A DNA stretch of 64,000 bases from Ardenticatenales bacterium (GTDB lineage: Bacteria > Chloroflexota > Anaerolineae > Ardenticatenales > Ardenticatenaceae): contig JACKAZ010000001.1 of assembly GCA_020634795.1 (NCBI GenBank), positions 124,001 to 188,000 of the forward strand, read 5' to 3'. Shown one piece after another: positions 50,420 to 58,951 of the stretch; the first letter of the stretch is position 1; every line of letters begins with the position of its first letter. The position numbers and the translations under genes were made by a program. The notes under the pieces were generated by a model that saw nothing but the letters and a program-made list of their open reading frames with translations, had not been told where the DNA came from and did no database searches.

Positions 50420-51242
50420 GACGATCGACGAAGCAATTGAAAATGCTTTAGCACGGTTGAACGTTTCTCGTGACGCGGTGGAGGTGACCGTGTTGCGCGA
50501 AGCGAGCCGCGGGCTGCTCGGCTTCGGTGCCCACGAAGCGATCGTGAAGCTGACCGTGCGCCAGCCCGACAGGCCTGCCTCGCCCTACGCGGCGGAGGCG
50601 CGGGCGGAAGACAAGGCAGAGGCGGCGCCCGTCGCGGTGCCGCGCATCGCCGAACCGCCGCGCCCTGCCGCGCCGAGCGAGGGAACGGACGACGAACAAG
50701 ACGAGGGCGAGGTCGTGGCCCCTGCGCCGCAAGCGACACGGCCCACGGCGGTAGGGGCGAGCGACGACGCGGGGGAGATCGCCCGTCAGATTTTGCTCGA
50801 TATGATCGAGCGGATGGGGCTGATCGCCGATGTGCAACTGCTTGAGCGCCCCCCAGAAGATGAGAAGGACAAAGGCACGATCGTGCTGGATGTGATCGGC
50901 GATGATCTGGGGCTGCTGATCGGACGACAGGGCAGCACCCTCAACGATCTGCAATATATCACGCGCCAACTGGTGGCCAACAAGGTCGGTCACTGGGTCA
51001 ACCTGATGGTCGATGTGGAAGGGTACAAGCAGCGGCGTGAAGATCGGCTGCGCGAACTGGCGCGCCGCATCGCGCAGCGGGTCGAGGATACGGGGCGGCC
51101 CGCCCATATGGAGCCGATGAACAGCTACGAGCGCCGCTTGGTCCATCTGGAGTTGAGTAAGATCAAGGGCGTCGAGACCGAAAGCACCGGCGAGGGCGAC
51201 CGCCGCAAGGTCGGCATCTATCCTGCGGGCTGGGCTGACTGA
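50367..51242 (+). CDS. jag: Jag/KhpB RNA-binding protein
   Basis: 291 residues: an N-terminal Jag_N domain (1-55, SSGKTIDEAIENALARLNVS, GLLGFGAHEA), an acidic linker (about 60-135), a KH domain (about 140-215, IGRQGSTLNDLQYITRQL) and an R3H domain (about 220-285, with MEPMNSYERRLVHLELSK). It binds RNA and in other bacteria works with KhpA in cell-wall control. It overlaps yidC by 53 bases. Confidence 0.93.
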   Translation: MAEQQRAVPGKSVESSGKTIDEAIENALARLNVSRDAVEVTVLREASRGLLGFGAHEAIVKLTVRQPDRPASPYAAEARAEDKAEAAPVAVPRIAEPPRPAAPSEGTDDEQDEGEVVAPAPQATRPTAVGASDDAGEIARQILLDMIERMGLIADVQLLERPPEDEKDKGTIVLDVIGDDLGLLIGRQGSTLNDLQYITRQLVANKVGHWVNLMVDVEGYKQRREDRLRELARRIAQRVEDTGRPAHMEPMNSYERRLVHLELSKIKGVETESTGEGDRRKVGIYPAGWAD

Positions 51243-51270
51243 GCCGGTTGAAAAAGAGGAGATGAAGGGC

Positions 51271-51738
51271 ATGAAAACGAATATCGTTTCCGTAGTATTG
51301 GCCGCAGGCGCCTTGGCGTTAGCGATCTGGAACGAGCGGCGTGCCCGCGCTGCCGAAGAGCGGCTGAACAATCTGCGGAGTTCCCACTACCGGTTGTCCG
51401 ATCAGATGCGAAGCGAGCACCAAACCCTTCAAAGTGAGTTGAACGCCCTGAAGGCGCAGCTTCGCACGGCGAGCGGTGCCCCGCTCTTTGACAGCACGAT
51501 GACGGTGCGCGAAGCGATTGAGCTGGACCCGCGCGCCGCTGACGTGATGGCCGCCTTTCATATCGGCGGCTGCTCCAGTTGCGCCGTCAGCGCCGACGAC
51601 ACGCTGCAATTTGCGGCGGAGGGCAACGGCCAGTCGGCGCAACGCTTGGTGGCGGCGCTGAACAAGTTGGGCACGAGCGACGCCGACCATGTCCAAGCCA
51701 TGCTGGAGCGCCGCCCCAACGTTGAGATAGCGCTGTAA
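51271..51738 (+). CDS. membrane-anchored coiled-coil protein with a DUF1858-like domain
   Basis: 155 residues. An N-terminal membrane helix (SVVLAAGALALAIW) and a coiled coil (residues 20-66) are followed by a domain with MTVREAIELDPRAADVMAAF and HIGGCSSCAVSADDTLQ, the pattern of DUF1858/ScdA-N modules that carry a redox-type Cys pair. Such modules normally occur as small soluble proteins; anchoring on a coiled coil is unusual. Start chosen at the second ATG (51271), since the first (51262) sits directly on the GAGGAG site. Lies 28 bases after jag, likely co-transcribed. Confidence 0.7.
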   Translation: MKTNIVSVVLAAGALALAIWNERRARAAEERLNNLRSSHYRLSDQMRSEHQTLQSELNALKAQLRTASGAPLFDSTMTVREAIELDPRAADVMAAFHIGGCSSCAVSADDTLQFAAEGNGQSAQRLVAALNKLGTSDADHVQAMLERRPNVEIAL

Positions 51739-51758
51739 GGCGTTGCACCCGCTGCGGA

Positions 51759-51792
51759 AGGCCAGAGTTTTATCCGAGACTCTGGCCTTTTT
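51759..51792 (+). terminator. terminator of the rpmH cluster
   Basis: GGCCAGAGT (about 51760-51768) pairs with ACTCTGGCC (51779-51787) and is followed by five T residues. Closes the rpmH-rnpA-yidD-yidC-jag-51271 transcript. Confidence 0.88.
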
Positions 51793-52103
51793 CGTGGGCA
51801 GCGGACGGCTTTGGGAGCGGCTGACTTTGCGGCGGGGGATGGCTGTGAGGGTTATCGGCTTTGCGGTCGCCTGCGGAACGTAGAACGCAGAACGGCAACC
51901 TTTCGATGAGAGTTCGGGGTATGCGTAATCGAACGTTTAAGGCAAGTATCGAATAACCTCCATAGTCGCCGCTCCCCCCCTGTTGCCCAAGCGTTCAATC
52001 CCAACTACACTGATTGTCAGAAAACTTCGTTGCGATAGCGCGCAACGTGTAAGGCTCTGATCAGACTGTCATCCGACGACGTCTACGAATGAAGGAGTAA
52101 TAA
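51793..52103. other. intergenic region before lpdA
   Basis: Includes GGAACGTAGAACGCAGAACGG (51876-51896), an AACGCAG-type repeat fragment. No gene is seen; the lpdA promoter is presumably here but no clear -10/-35 pair was found. Confidence 0.45.
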
Positions 52104-53510
52104 ATGGCCGATCAATATGATGTGATTGTCATTGGCGGGGGGCCGGGCGGTTACGTGGCCGCGATTCGCGCCGCGCAACTGGGGCTAAAAACGGCCTGCA
52201 TCGAAGCGGAGGATCTGGGCGGCGTATGCCTCAACTGGGGTTGTATCCCCAGTAAGACGTTGATCGCCAATTCCCAGCTCGTCTACAATATCCGCAACCA
52301 CGCCAAGGAGTTTGGGCTTAACTTTGAGAAGTTCGAGGCCGATTACGATGTGGCGGTGAAGCGGAGCCGCAAGGTGGTGAAGCGACTGGTTGGTGGCGTC
52401 GGCTTCCTTTTCAAGAAATATGGTGTCGAGCACATCAAGGGCTATGGCACGCTGACCGGCCCCCACACCGTAGAGGTGGACGGCACTCGCTACGAGGGCA
52501 AGCACATCATCATTGCCACGGGCGCGACGTGGATGTCGCCCAGTGACGTCGGCGCTGAAGGGGAGCTGGATGGCGAGCAGGTCGTCTCGTACCGCGATGC
52601 CATCGTGCAGAACGATATTCCGGGCACGGTGATCGTGGTCGGTGCCGGGGCCATCGGGGTCGAGTTTGCCTATGTCTACAATTCTTATGGCGCCGATGTC
52701 ACGATCGTCGAGTATATGCCGCGCCTGTTGCCGCGTGAGGATGTGGAGGTCTCTGACGAACTGACCAAGCAGTACAAGAAGCAGGGCATCAACCTGAAGC
52801 TCGGACAGGCGGTGAAGAAGGTCGAGCGCCAGGGCGACAAGGTGCATGTCACGGTTGAGGCGGCGGGCGGCGGGGAGCAAGAGGTGCTGGAAGCCGACCG
52901 CGTGCTGATCGCCCTCGGCTTCCGCCCCCGTTCCGAAGGGATCGGGCTGGAGGCGGCGGGGGTCGAGGTGACGAAGCGCGGTTACATCGAGATTGACGAG
53001 CTGTCGCGCACCAACGTGCCCCACATCTTCGCGATTGGCGATGTCTCGAACAACTCGCTGGCGCTGGCCCACGTGGCAAGCCATCAGGGCATCGTGGCCG
53101 CCGAAACCATCGCGGGCAACCCCCAAGAAGCGCTTGACTTCAAGATGATGCCGCGTGCGACCTATTGCAACCCCCAAGTGGCCTCGATGGGGTATACCGA
53201 AGAAGAACTGAAGGAGCAGGGCATCCCCTACAACGTGGGGAAGTTCTCGTTGGCCGCCAATGGCAAGGCGATGGGGTTGAACGAACCGATCGGCTTCGTC
53301 AAAATTTTGGCCCACGAAAAATATGGCGAAATCCTCGGTGCGCACCTGATCGGTCCGGAAGTGACCGAGCTGATCGCGGAATTCAACATCGCCCACCAAC
53401 TCGAATCGACACCGACCGAAATTTTCCACGCGGTCCATCCGCACCCGACGCTCTCTGAAGCGATTGCGGAAGCGGCGATGGCGGTCGAAGGACTGCCGAT
53501 CAACTCGTAA
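52104..53510 (+). CDS. lpdA: dihydrolipoamide dehydrogenase (E3)
   Basis: FAD enzyme that reoxidises lipoamide in 2-oxoacid dehydrogenase complexes and the glycine cleavage system. 468 residues. FAD motif VIVIGGGPGGYVAAIRAAQL, the redox disulfide GGVCLNWGCIPSK, NAD motif VIVVGAGAIGVEFAYVY, and the C-terminal FHAVHPHPTLSEA with the catalytic His. An AAGGAGTAATAA site precedes the ATG. No E1 or E2 gene is adjacent. Confidence 0.96.
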   Translation: MADQYDVIVIGGGPGGYVAAIRAAQLGLKTACIEAEDLGGVCLNWGCIPSKTLIANSQLVYNIRNHAKEFGLNFEKFEADYDVAVKRSRKVVKRLVGGVGFLFKKYGVEHIKGYGTLTGPHTVEVDGTRYEGKHIIIATGATWMSPSDVGAEGELDGEQVVSYRDAIVQNDIPGTVIVVGAGAIGVEFAYVYNSYGADVTIVEYMPRLLPREDVEVSDELTKQYKKQGINLKLGQAVKKVERQGDKVHVTVEAAGGGEQEVLEADRVLIALGFRPRSEGIGLEAAGVEVTKRGYIEIDELSRTNVPHIFAIGDVSNNSLALAHVASHQGIVAAETIAGNPQEALDFKMMPRATYCNPQVASMGYTEEELKEQGIPYNVGKFSLAANGKAMGLNEPIGFVKILAHEKYGEILGAHLIGPEVTELIAEFNIAHQLESTPTEIFHAVHPHPTLSEAIAEAAMAVEGLPINS

Positions 53511-53522
53511 GACGATACCCAG

Positions 53523-53695
53523 TTATACCAAATCGGAAGGTTGATTGTGCCACGTCGATCAATGGTAACAGCAAAGAAAGGGCCTGCGCAGGCAGGCCCC
53601 TTGGCCGACAGGCCCTCCAGCGGGGATTGTAATCCCCCGCCCCACGGTTACACCGTCCATTCCACATCCACAATTGTCTACGAGAATTGGTATTA
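53523..53695. mobile_element. MITE-like 173-bp element, copy 2
   Basis: Same length as the copy at 26466-26638, starting TTATACCAA and ending TTGGTATTA, and matching through nearly the full length. Starts 13 bases after the lpdA stop. The ends are 8-of-9 inverted repeats. Confidence 0.82.
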
Positions 53696-53829
53696 GATGG
53701 TACATGCAGAAATAGTGCAAAGGAGAAGGGGCAAGGGCAGTAACGTATTACCGCAGTTTTTGTCCTTTGCACTTTGCACCCAGACATCAATCACCCTGAC
53801 AACGACAAGAAACCAAGAGAGGATGGCCC

Positions 53830-54288
53830 ATGATTAGCATTGGGAATGACGCACCCGATTTCACGCTGACCGATCAGGACAACGACAGCCACACGCTGAG
53901 CGATTATCGCGGTCAGCCGGTCGTGTTGCTCTTCTACCCCCTGGATTTCAGCGCCGTCTGCACCAACGAGATGGCCTGTGTAATGGATATGATGGCTCAG
54001 TTCAATGAACTGAACGCCCAGATTTTCGGGATTAGCGTCGACAGCCGTTATTCACATAAGGCCTTTGCCGACGCGCGGGGCATCGAATATCCGCTGCTGG
54101 CCGACTTCCACCCGAAGGGGGCGGTCGCGCAAGCCTACGACGTCTACTTGGACCACGCGGGTATCAGTTCCCGCGCCTGGTTCGTGATCGACGGCGCTGG
54201 GACGATCGTGGCGGGCAAAGATGTGGGGCCGCCCAACCTGCCCGACTTTGAAGCCATCGTCGAAGCGATCGAGTCGGCCCGCGATTAG
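53830..54288 (+). CDS. peroxiredoxin (BCP/AhpE-like)
   Basis: 152 residues. The peroxidatic Cys is residue 44 in FYPLDFSAVCTNEM (with Ser at the usual Thr place) and a second Cys at 50 may resolve it. NDAPDFTLTDQDN opens the thioredoxin fold, and SRAWFVIDGAGTIVA is the last conserved strand. It reduces peroxides in the cytoplasm. The start follows AGAGAGGATGGCCC. Convergent with the small membrane protein at 54365, with a shared terminator. Confidence 0.9.
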   Translation: MISIGNDAPDFTLTDQDNDSHTLSDYRGQPVVLLFYPLDFSAVCTNEMACVMDMMAQFNELNAQIFGISVDSRYSHKAFADARGIEYPLLADFHPKGAVAQAYDVYLDHAGISSRAWFVIDGAGTIVAGKDVGPPNLPDFEAIVEAIESARD

Positions 54289-54303
54289 TTGACCGCAAAG
54301 AAC

Positions 54304-54338
54304 AAAAAGTCCGTAGCGACATCCGCTACGGACTTTTT
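54304..54338. terminator. bidirectional terminator
   Basis: AAAAAGTCCGTAGCG (54304-54318) and CGCTACGGACTTTTT (54324-54338) around a 5-base loop, perfect 15-bp stem. Serves the peroxiredoxin on one side and the membrane protein at 54365 on the other. Confidence 0.92.
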
Positions 54339-54364
54339 GTTGGGCGATTGCCGCACTACGCGCT

Positions 54365-54790
54365 TCAGACCACAAAATCTGGGTGGGCGCGGACGATATC
54401 TTCGTATTCGCCCGTAATCTTCTGCCAATCCTGATGGCCCATCAGCAGCATCACGTCCAGCGCACGGAGGCGACCGACGCAGCGTGTCCCTTCGGCCAAA
54501 CGGTCGCTGATCTTCATCTGCTGATTCAACAAGGTCACCACCGTGGAAATAAAGGCGAAAAGCGCGGCCACCAGGCAAGCCACGCGCCAGCCCTCGATCC
54601 CGGATCCCACTACTGGCCCTTGTGCCGCCGTCAGCCCCGCCACCAACGTCGAAACGCCGGAACTGGTAATGCTGGCGATGAGATAGCCCTGGTTGAGTCG
54701 GCGTAATCTCTCGGTTATCCTCTCGGCTTTTTCCGCACTCGCTCTTATTCGTGCTTCGATCCGCTCAAGATTAGTCGGGGGCGCTTGCAT
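54365..54790 (-). CDS. small two-helix membrane protein, SLATT-like?
   Basis: 141 residues. A basic N-terminal helix (residues 8-33, IEARIRASAEKAERITERL) is followed by two hydrophobic helices (about 36-58 and 68-92). A C-terminal soluble helical part then follows (SDRLAEGTRCVGRLRALD). This order resembles SLATT-type 2TM proteins linked to nucleotide-signalling systems, but no SMODS or SLOG partner is nearby, so the link is weak. Strong AAGGAGGAGAGG site before the ATG. Confidence 0.6.
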   Translation of the reverse strand: MQAPPTNLERIEARIRASAEKAERITERLRRLNQGYLIASITSSGVSTLVAGLTAAQGPVVGSGIEGWRVACLVAALFAFISTVVTLLNQQMKISDRLAEGTRCVGRLRALDVMLLMGHQDWQKITGEYEDIVRAHPDFVV

Positions 54791-54863
54791 CCTCTCCTCC
54801 TTGCCTTGCGGGGTGGATTTGTTAAAGAAACTCAGTCTCTGGAGAAATCGAACAACGTGTCTT

Positions 54864-55190
54864 TCATGCTGATTTGGCAGTCGACGCTCGTTCTTGGTGG
54901 ATCAGTCGCACGATCAGTCGCTTGCAGGCTGCTTCGGAGGCGGCAAAAGCCACGAACTGATCGGGGCGATCGCGGTGCCAGATGCGATAACCCTCGCCTT
55001 GCCAAAAGTCGTACCGGTAGGGTGAGCTATCGACCACCGCGTCGACCGAGGCCGCGCCGAGCCGTTGCACCTGTCGTTGCAGTTGCCAGCGGGGAACAAA
55101 GTGGTCGTGTAGCCAGAACCATGCCGCTCCAATCAGTAGAAGCAGGGCGAAGGCGGCAACCAGCACGGTGATAATCAGTAGCGGTCTCAT
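54864..55190 (-). CDS. small membrane-anchored protein, unknown
   Basis: 108 residues from MRPLLIITVLVAAFALLLLI, with one N-terminal membrane helix. A soluble region with FVPRWQLQRQVQRLGAASVD and YRYDFWQGEGYRIWHR follows. No known family recognised. It lies between the MOSC gene and the 54365 gene on the same strand; gaps of 75 and 73 bases leave operon membership open. A longer frame to 55262 has weaker support. Confidence 0.55.
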   Translation of the reverse strand: MRPLLIITVLVAAFALLLLIGAAWFWLHDHFVPRWQLQRQVQRLGAASVDAVVDSSPYRYDFWQGEGYRIWHRDRPDQFVAFAASEAACKRLIVRLIHQERASTAKSA

Positions 55191-55265
55191 GAGCGATAGA
55201 GCGGCACATGGTAGGGGCGTCGATATAGGATGCGCCACACCCACATACCGTAACCCCCACACACC

Positions 55266-55904
55266 TTACCCCGTCGGGCGTTGGGCCAACTGTGCCTCAT
55301 AGTCGCTCCGGGATCGAATTGCAATAGGCAGCGCGAGATAGCGGCGCAGGGTGGCGTCATCGAGTGATTTCTGATAGAAGTCGCGGAACATCTGCACGAT
55401 GCTGACACGCTCCCCGCTGTATGGCACGACGCTCACTTCGTCGCCGACGGCGATGGGGCCACCCTGCAACACGCGGCAATAGACGCCGGGCCGTTCGGCG
55501 GCGCGGAAGCGCTGCACCCACATCGGTTCGGCCATGCGTTCGGCAAAGGTGCTGCACGGAATGCGCGGGGCGCTCACTTGCAGCGTCACCGCGCCGATCT
55601 GCAAGAGATCGCCGATGGCCAAAATGTCGCTGCGCAGCTCGCTGATCGTCAGATTTTCGCCAAAGGTGCCGGGCGGCAGCGCGCGGCCCAGCTCGCGCCG
55701 CCAAAAGTCGTAATCGGCTTCGCCGTAGAGGTAGAGCGCCTGATCGGGGCCGCCGTGATGTTTTTTGTTGCAGACCGCATCGTGGGGGATCCCTGTTTGT
55801 GTGATGACGACCCCTTCGTCGATCGGCCGCTTGAAGATGCCGGTCTTGCTTTTGCGATTACCGAGCCGCTCGGCGTCGCCACGGTTAATGCTGGTGAGGT
55901 GCAT
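55266..55904 (-). CDS. MOSC-domain protein (YiiM-like)
   Basis: 212 residues. The order of motifs is VCNKKHHGGPDQALYLYGEA, then GTFGENLTISEL, GAVTLQVSAPRIPCSTFAER (with the candidate sulfur-carrying Cys), and GPIAVGDEVSVV. MOSC domains move sulfur or bind molybdenum cofactor; YiiM-type proteins detoxify N-hydroxylated bases with molybdenum. Start at the ATG at 55904. The IS3 element is inserted upstream, about 80 bases away. Confidence 0.85.
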   Translation of the reverse strand: MHLTSINRGDAERLGNRKSKTGIFKRPIDEGVVITQTGIPHDAVCNKKHHGGPDQALYLYGEADYDFWRRELGRALPPGTFGENLTISELRSDILAIGDLLQIGAVTLQVSAPRIPCSTFAERMAEPMWVQRFRAAERPGVYCRVLQGGPIAVGDEVSVVPYSGERVSIVQMFRDFYQKSLDDATLRRYLALPIAIRSRSDYEAQLAQRPTG

Positions 55905-56046
55905 GGCGTTGTCTCTTGAAATGTGGGGGTTGGGGGAAGCGGGTGGGATGAGGCATGGAGCATGGTGCATGGTGCATGGTGCTTGATGACCCGTCCTGAA
56001 TAAGATTGACAAAGAATGCCCCCATCACCATTAAGGACAGGTCAAG

Positions 56047-56397
56047 ATGAAAACCAAAATACCCCGCTATAGCCAAGCCTTCAAACGGCAGGTCGTCAGC
56101 GAATATGAAGCAGGCGCAAGTTGCCGTCACCTCCAGCAGAAGTATGGCATCGGCGGCTCCGACACCATCAACCGCTGGGTGCGCCAATTCAGCCGTCAAG
56201 GCTTACGCCAAGAACTCATGCGCATCCAACGTCCGGATGAACGCCATCAAATCAAGCTTGCCCAAGAGCGTATCCAACGCCTCGAGCAAGCCGTCAGCCA
56301 ACTGGCGCTGGACAAAATCTTGCTTCAAGCCGAGTTGGCTGAAGCCGAAACTTTGCTCGGTAGCCCGCTCCAAACAAAGATCGGCCGCAGATCATGA
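56047..56397 (+). CDS. IS3 transposase OrfA
   Basis: 116 residues: YSQAFKRQVVSEYEAGASCR, then HLQQKYGIGGSDTINRWVRQF, a helix-turn-helix, and a C-terminal leucine-zipper-like helix (AQERIQRLEQAVSQLALDKI). The stop overlaps orfB by 4 bases (ATGA). No A6G-type slippage site was seen at the junction. Confidence 0.92.
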   Translation: MKTKIPRYSQAFKRQVVSEYEAGASCRHLQQKYGIGGSDTINRWVRQFSRQGLRQELMRIQRPDERHQIKLAQERIQRLEQAVSQLALDKILLQAELAEAETLLGSPLQTKIGRRS

Positions 56398-57284
56398 AGC
56401 ACGCCATGGATAATCCCCTCCGCCAGCACTATGCCATCAGCCAGCAGCAATTGCTCGCCGCGCTGGGCATCAGTCGCCAAGCCTACCATCAACAGCGCCA
56501 ACGCCAACAACGCCGCGCCGCCCGCGAAGCGCTGGCGCTGGAGATCGTGCGCCAAATCCGCCAGCACCACCCGCGCATGGGCACGCGCAAGCTGCACCAT
56601 CTGCTCAAGGAACGCCACTGCGCCATCGGGCGCGACCGCCTCTTCCGCCTGCTCAGCGAGCATGAGCTGCTGATTCAGCCTAAACGCAGCTATCGGCGCA
56701 CGACCTACGCCGGTCTGTACCGCTGGCCCAATCTGCTGCCCGCGCTGCGTCTTGAGCGCGTCGGCCAACTGTGGGTCGCCGACATCACCTACCTCGCCAC
56801 CGCAGACGGCTTCGCCTACTTGGCGCTGGTGACCGACGCCTACTCGCGCTACATCGTGGGCTACGATCTGTGTGCGAGTCTGGCCCTGGAAGGCGCCCAG
56901 CGCGCCCTGCAGATGGCGCTTGACCACGCGCAGCATCCGCGGCAAGGCCTGATCCATCACAGCGATCATGGCGTGCAGTACACCGCGCGGCCCTACACCG
57001 ATCTGTTGCAGGCCCATGGCCTGCGGCCCAGCATGGGCGCGGTGGGCAACGCCTATGATAATGCCTTGGCCGAGCGCGTCAATGGCATCCTCAAGCTCGA
57101 ATACCTACTGGATCAACAGTTCAGCGACTTGCGCCATGCCGAGCAGACGGTGGGGCAAAGCATCTGGCTCTACAACCACGAACGACCCCATCTCAACCTC
57201 GACATGCAGCGCCCGGCGCAGGTACATTATGCCCCAGCTATCCCTTCCTTAAAGCAGCCGTTGGCTCAACGCGCTACGGCTTGA
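56394..57284 (+). CDS. IS3 transposase OrfB (DDE integrase)
   Basis: 296 residues. The HTH_21-like PRMGTRKLHHLLKERHCAIG precedes the rve domain: first Asp in LWVADITYLAT, second in LIHHSDHGVQY, Glu in NAYDNALAERVNGILK, and the C-terminal YNHERPHLNL. Complete DDE set. Begins in the ATGA overlap with orfA. Confidence 0.95.
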   Translation: MKHAMDNPLRQHYAISQQQLLAALGISRQAYHQQRQRQQRRAAREALALEIVRQIRQHHPRMGTRKLHHLLKERHCAIGRDRLFRLLSEHELLIQPKRSYRRTTYAGLYRWPNLLPALRLERVGQLWVADITYLATADGFAYLALVTDAYSRYIVGYDLCASLALEGAQRALQMALDHAQHPRQGLIHHSDHGVQYTARPYTDLLQAHGLRPSMGAVGNAYDNALAERVNGILKLEYLLDQQFSDLRHAEQTVGQSIWLYNHERPHLNLDMQRPAQVHYAPAIPSLKQPLAQRATA

Positions 57285-57354
57285 GGTCCGCTGCTAACTT
57301 TCCATAATCCAGCTTGTGCGCCCTTTTTTTGTCAACGTATTTCAGGACTTGACA

Positions 57355-57661
57355 TGGTGCTTGGGGTATTTCGTTAGCCATAGAGGGCGAACTTCTCGTG
57401 GAGCGTCGTTTATATCGCTGACCATGTTGTCACAGCGCAGGCCCATGTGGTATCTCATGGCGGGGGCAGCGCCCTTCCCATGCCTCGCCAAGACGGGTCG
57501 TGGCGTCCACATGGCGGGGCGCTGACGGGAGCCACTTCACCTTTGTCGTAATATTATGACATAATAAACCCCGTCGACTTAAATCTCATACACTTCGTAC
57601 CGTTCGGCTGAGCACTCGCCGACGCCACACGTTTTCCCAACTTGAACAGAGAGGACCGTCC
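57355..57661. other. region between the IS and the BI-1 gene
   Basis: About 300 bases with no gene. Contains an imperfect AT-rich palindrome (57544-57561) followed by TAATAA. The rest is unremarkable. Confidence 0.5.
57544..57561. promoter_or_regulatory. AT-rich palindrome upstream of the BI-1 gene
   Basis: TGTCGTAATATTATGACA is an 18-base dyad with one mismatched pair, about 100 bases before the start of the gene at 57662. It stands out against the GC-rich surroundings and may be an operator. Confidence 0.45.
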
Positions 57662-58354
57662 ATGACCGTACAGGAACTGAATCGACGATATATTCCCGCA
57701 GGGCAGCTCGACGCCGAAAGTCGAGGGGCTTTCTTGGCCAAAACCTATCTGACGTTGTTTGGCGCGATCGTTGCCTTCACAGTGCTCGAAACCGTGCTCT
57801 TCGTCTCGGGCTTGGGCTACGAATTGGCGGCGCGTCTGATCAGCGTCAACTGGTTGTTGGTGCTCGGTATCTTCATGGTGCTGAGCTGGATGGCCCGGCG
57901 TGTCGCGGCTGGCCAGTCGCTGGCGGGTCAATATGCTGGCTTAGGATTGTACATCCTCGCCTATAGCGTGATTTTCACGCCGATGCTGGCCGTGGCGTCG
58001 CTCAGTTCCCCCTCGGTGCTGATGAGCGCGGCGGTCGTGACGTTGGTCGGCTTTGCCGCCCTCACCGCCATCGTCTTCGTCACACGCAAAGATTTTTCGG
58101 CGTTGCGCGGCTTCCTCGCCTTCGGCGGGATTTTAGCGCTGATTCTGATCGTGCTGAGCGTCTTCACGGGCATAGAACTGGGGCCGATCTTCTCGGTAGG
58201 GATGATCGCGCTGGCGGGTGCCTCGATTTTGCACGACACCTCGCGCATCCTCAACGACTATCCCGCCGACCGCTACGTCTCGGCGGCGCTAGAGCTGTTC
58301 GCGTCGGTCGCCCTGCTCTTCTGGTACGTACTGCGCCTCTTCATGCGCCGCTGA
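57662..58354 (+). CDS. Bax inhibitor-1 (YbhL-like) membrane protein
   Basis: 230 residues with seven membrane helices. An N-terminal cytoplasmic segment ends in FLAKTYLTLFGAIVAF, and later conserved stretches are FVTRKDFSALRGFLAFGGIL and SILHDTSRILNDYPADRYVS, with the acidic patch typical of the family's pH-sensing channel region. Bacterial members conduct calcium or other ions. Ends at a strong terminator shared with tmRNA. Confidence 0.9.
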   Translation: MTVQELNRRYIPAGQLDAESRGAFLAKTYLTLFGAIVAFTVLETVLFVSGLGYELAARLISVNWLLVLGIFMVLSWMARRVAAGQSLAGQYAGLGLYILAYSVIFTPMLAVASLSSPSVLMSAAVVTLVGFAALTAIVFVTRKDFSALRGFLAFGGILALILIVLSVFTGIELGPIFSVGMIALAGASILHDTSRILNDYPADRYVSAALELFASVALLFWYVLRLFMRR

Positions 58355-58380
58355 TAAACAGCGTCAAATCAACCAAAAGG

Positions 58381-58411
58381 AAAAACCCCGCTCAACCGAG
58401 CGGGGTTTTTT
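58381..58411. terminator. bidirectional terminator of BI-1 gene and tmRNA
   Basis: AAAAACCCCGCTC (58381-58393) and GAGCGGGGTTTTT (58398-58410) around AACC. Confidence 0.92.
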
Positions 58412-58418
58412 ATGGGAG

Positions 58419-58763
58419 TGGAGGTGGTGGGAATCGAACCCACGTCCAAGAAGTTAGCAGCGCCGCGTCTACAAGCTTAGCTGGCTTGTTAGTTTAGCCT
58501 AACGGGATCCAAGCCAACCCAATCACGTCAGGCGAGCTACGCGAGTCTTAGGCGGAGCGTAGTAGCGTCGGCCCCACAGCAGTCGAGCTAAGTGTCAGCT
58601 TCGACCAGACGCTCGACCGGTCTGGAAGAAGCTGTCGCAGCTAAATTAAGCAGCGAGAGCGAATTGTCGTTCGCCAGTTATATTTAGGTGCCCGTTTAAG
58701 GAGTGTCAGGCGTCTCCGCTTGCAACGACGTAACATCCCTCCCTGTCGAAACCAGTCACCCCC
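58419..58763 (-). ncRNA. ssrA: transfer-messenger RNA (tmRNA)
   Basis: 345 bases. The 5' end GGGGGTGACTGGTTTCGACA pairs with the 3' end ...CACCTCC plus A, forming the tRNA-like acceptor, and the T arm is GTGGGTTCGATTCCCAC. The tag frame after AATATAACT reads GGC GAA CGA CAA TTC, then GCT CTC GCT GCT TAA, giving the tag (A)GERQFALAA. Rescues stalled ribosomes and tags their products for degradation. The tag ends in the usual ALAA signal. smpB is not in the window. Confidence 0.96.
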
Positions 58764-58781
58764 ATGGGTGAAGGAAGATTG

Positions 58782-58809
58782 ATTATAGCCATGCCGCGCC
58801 AAAAATCAA
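58782..58809 (-). promoter_or_regulatory. promoter of tmRNA
   Basis: On the minus strand TTGATT (58809-58804), 16-base spacer, TATAAT (58787-58782), 18 bases before the mature 5' end. Confidence 0.8.
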
Positions 58810-58951
58810 GTCTACATAAACTGATGCTAACCGATGACATGAGTGAGGGTATGGGGCATCGCTGTATAAATTGTGGGGACACCATGGTATCGATGGTAGG
58901 GGTCGGGCACGGCGACCCGACCCTGGGGGGTCGTCGAGGCGTTGCAGTGGC

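Larger units (their letters stand above)
55987..57354 (+). mobile_element. intact IS3-family insertion sequence
   Basis: 1368 bases. Left end TGACCCGTCCTGAATAAGAT (55987-) and right end, read inward, TGTCAAGTCCTGAAATACGT, then both TTGACAAA, giving imperfect terminal inverted repeats of about 28 bases. The flanks carry an exact 9-base direct repeat TGGTGCTTG (55977-55985 and 57355-57363), next to a GGTGCAT heptamer tract. Contains two overlapping genes, orfA and orfB, both apparently full length, so the element may be mobile. Confidence 0.9.

Noticed and set aside
52185..53444. 419-codon open frame opposite lpdA
   Set aside because: Antisense to a complete dihydrolipoamide dehydrogenase.
54365..54790. 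anti-phage SLATT effector
   Set aside because: The 2TM layout is similar but no nucleotide cyclase or SLOG gene is near, so a defence role is not supported.
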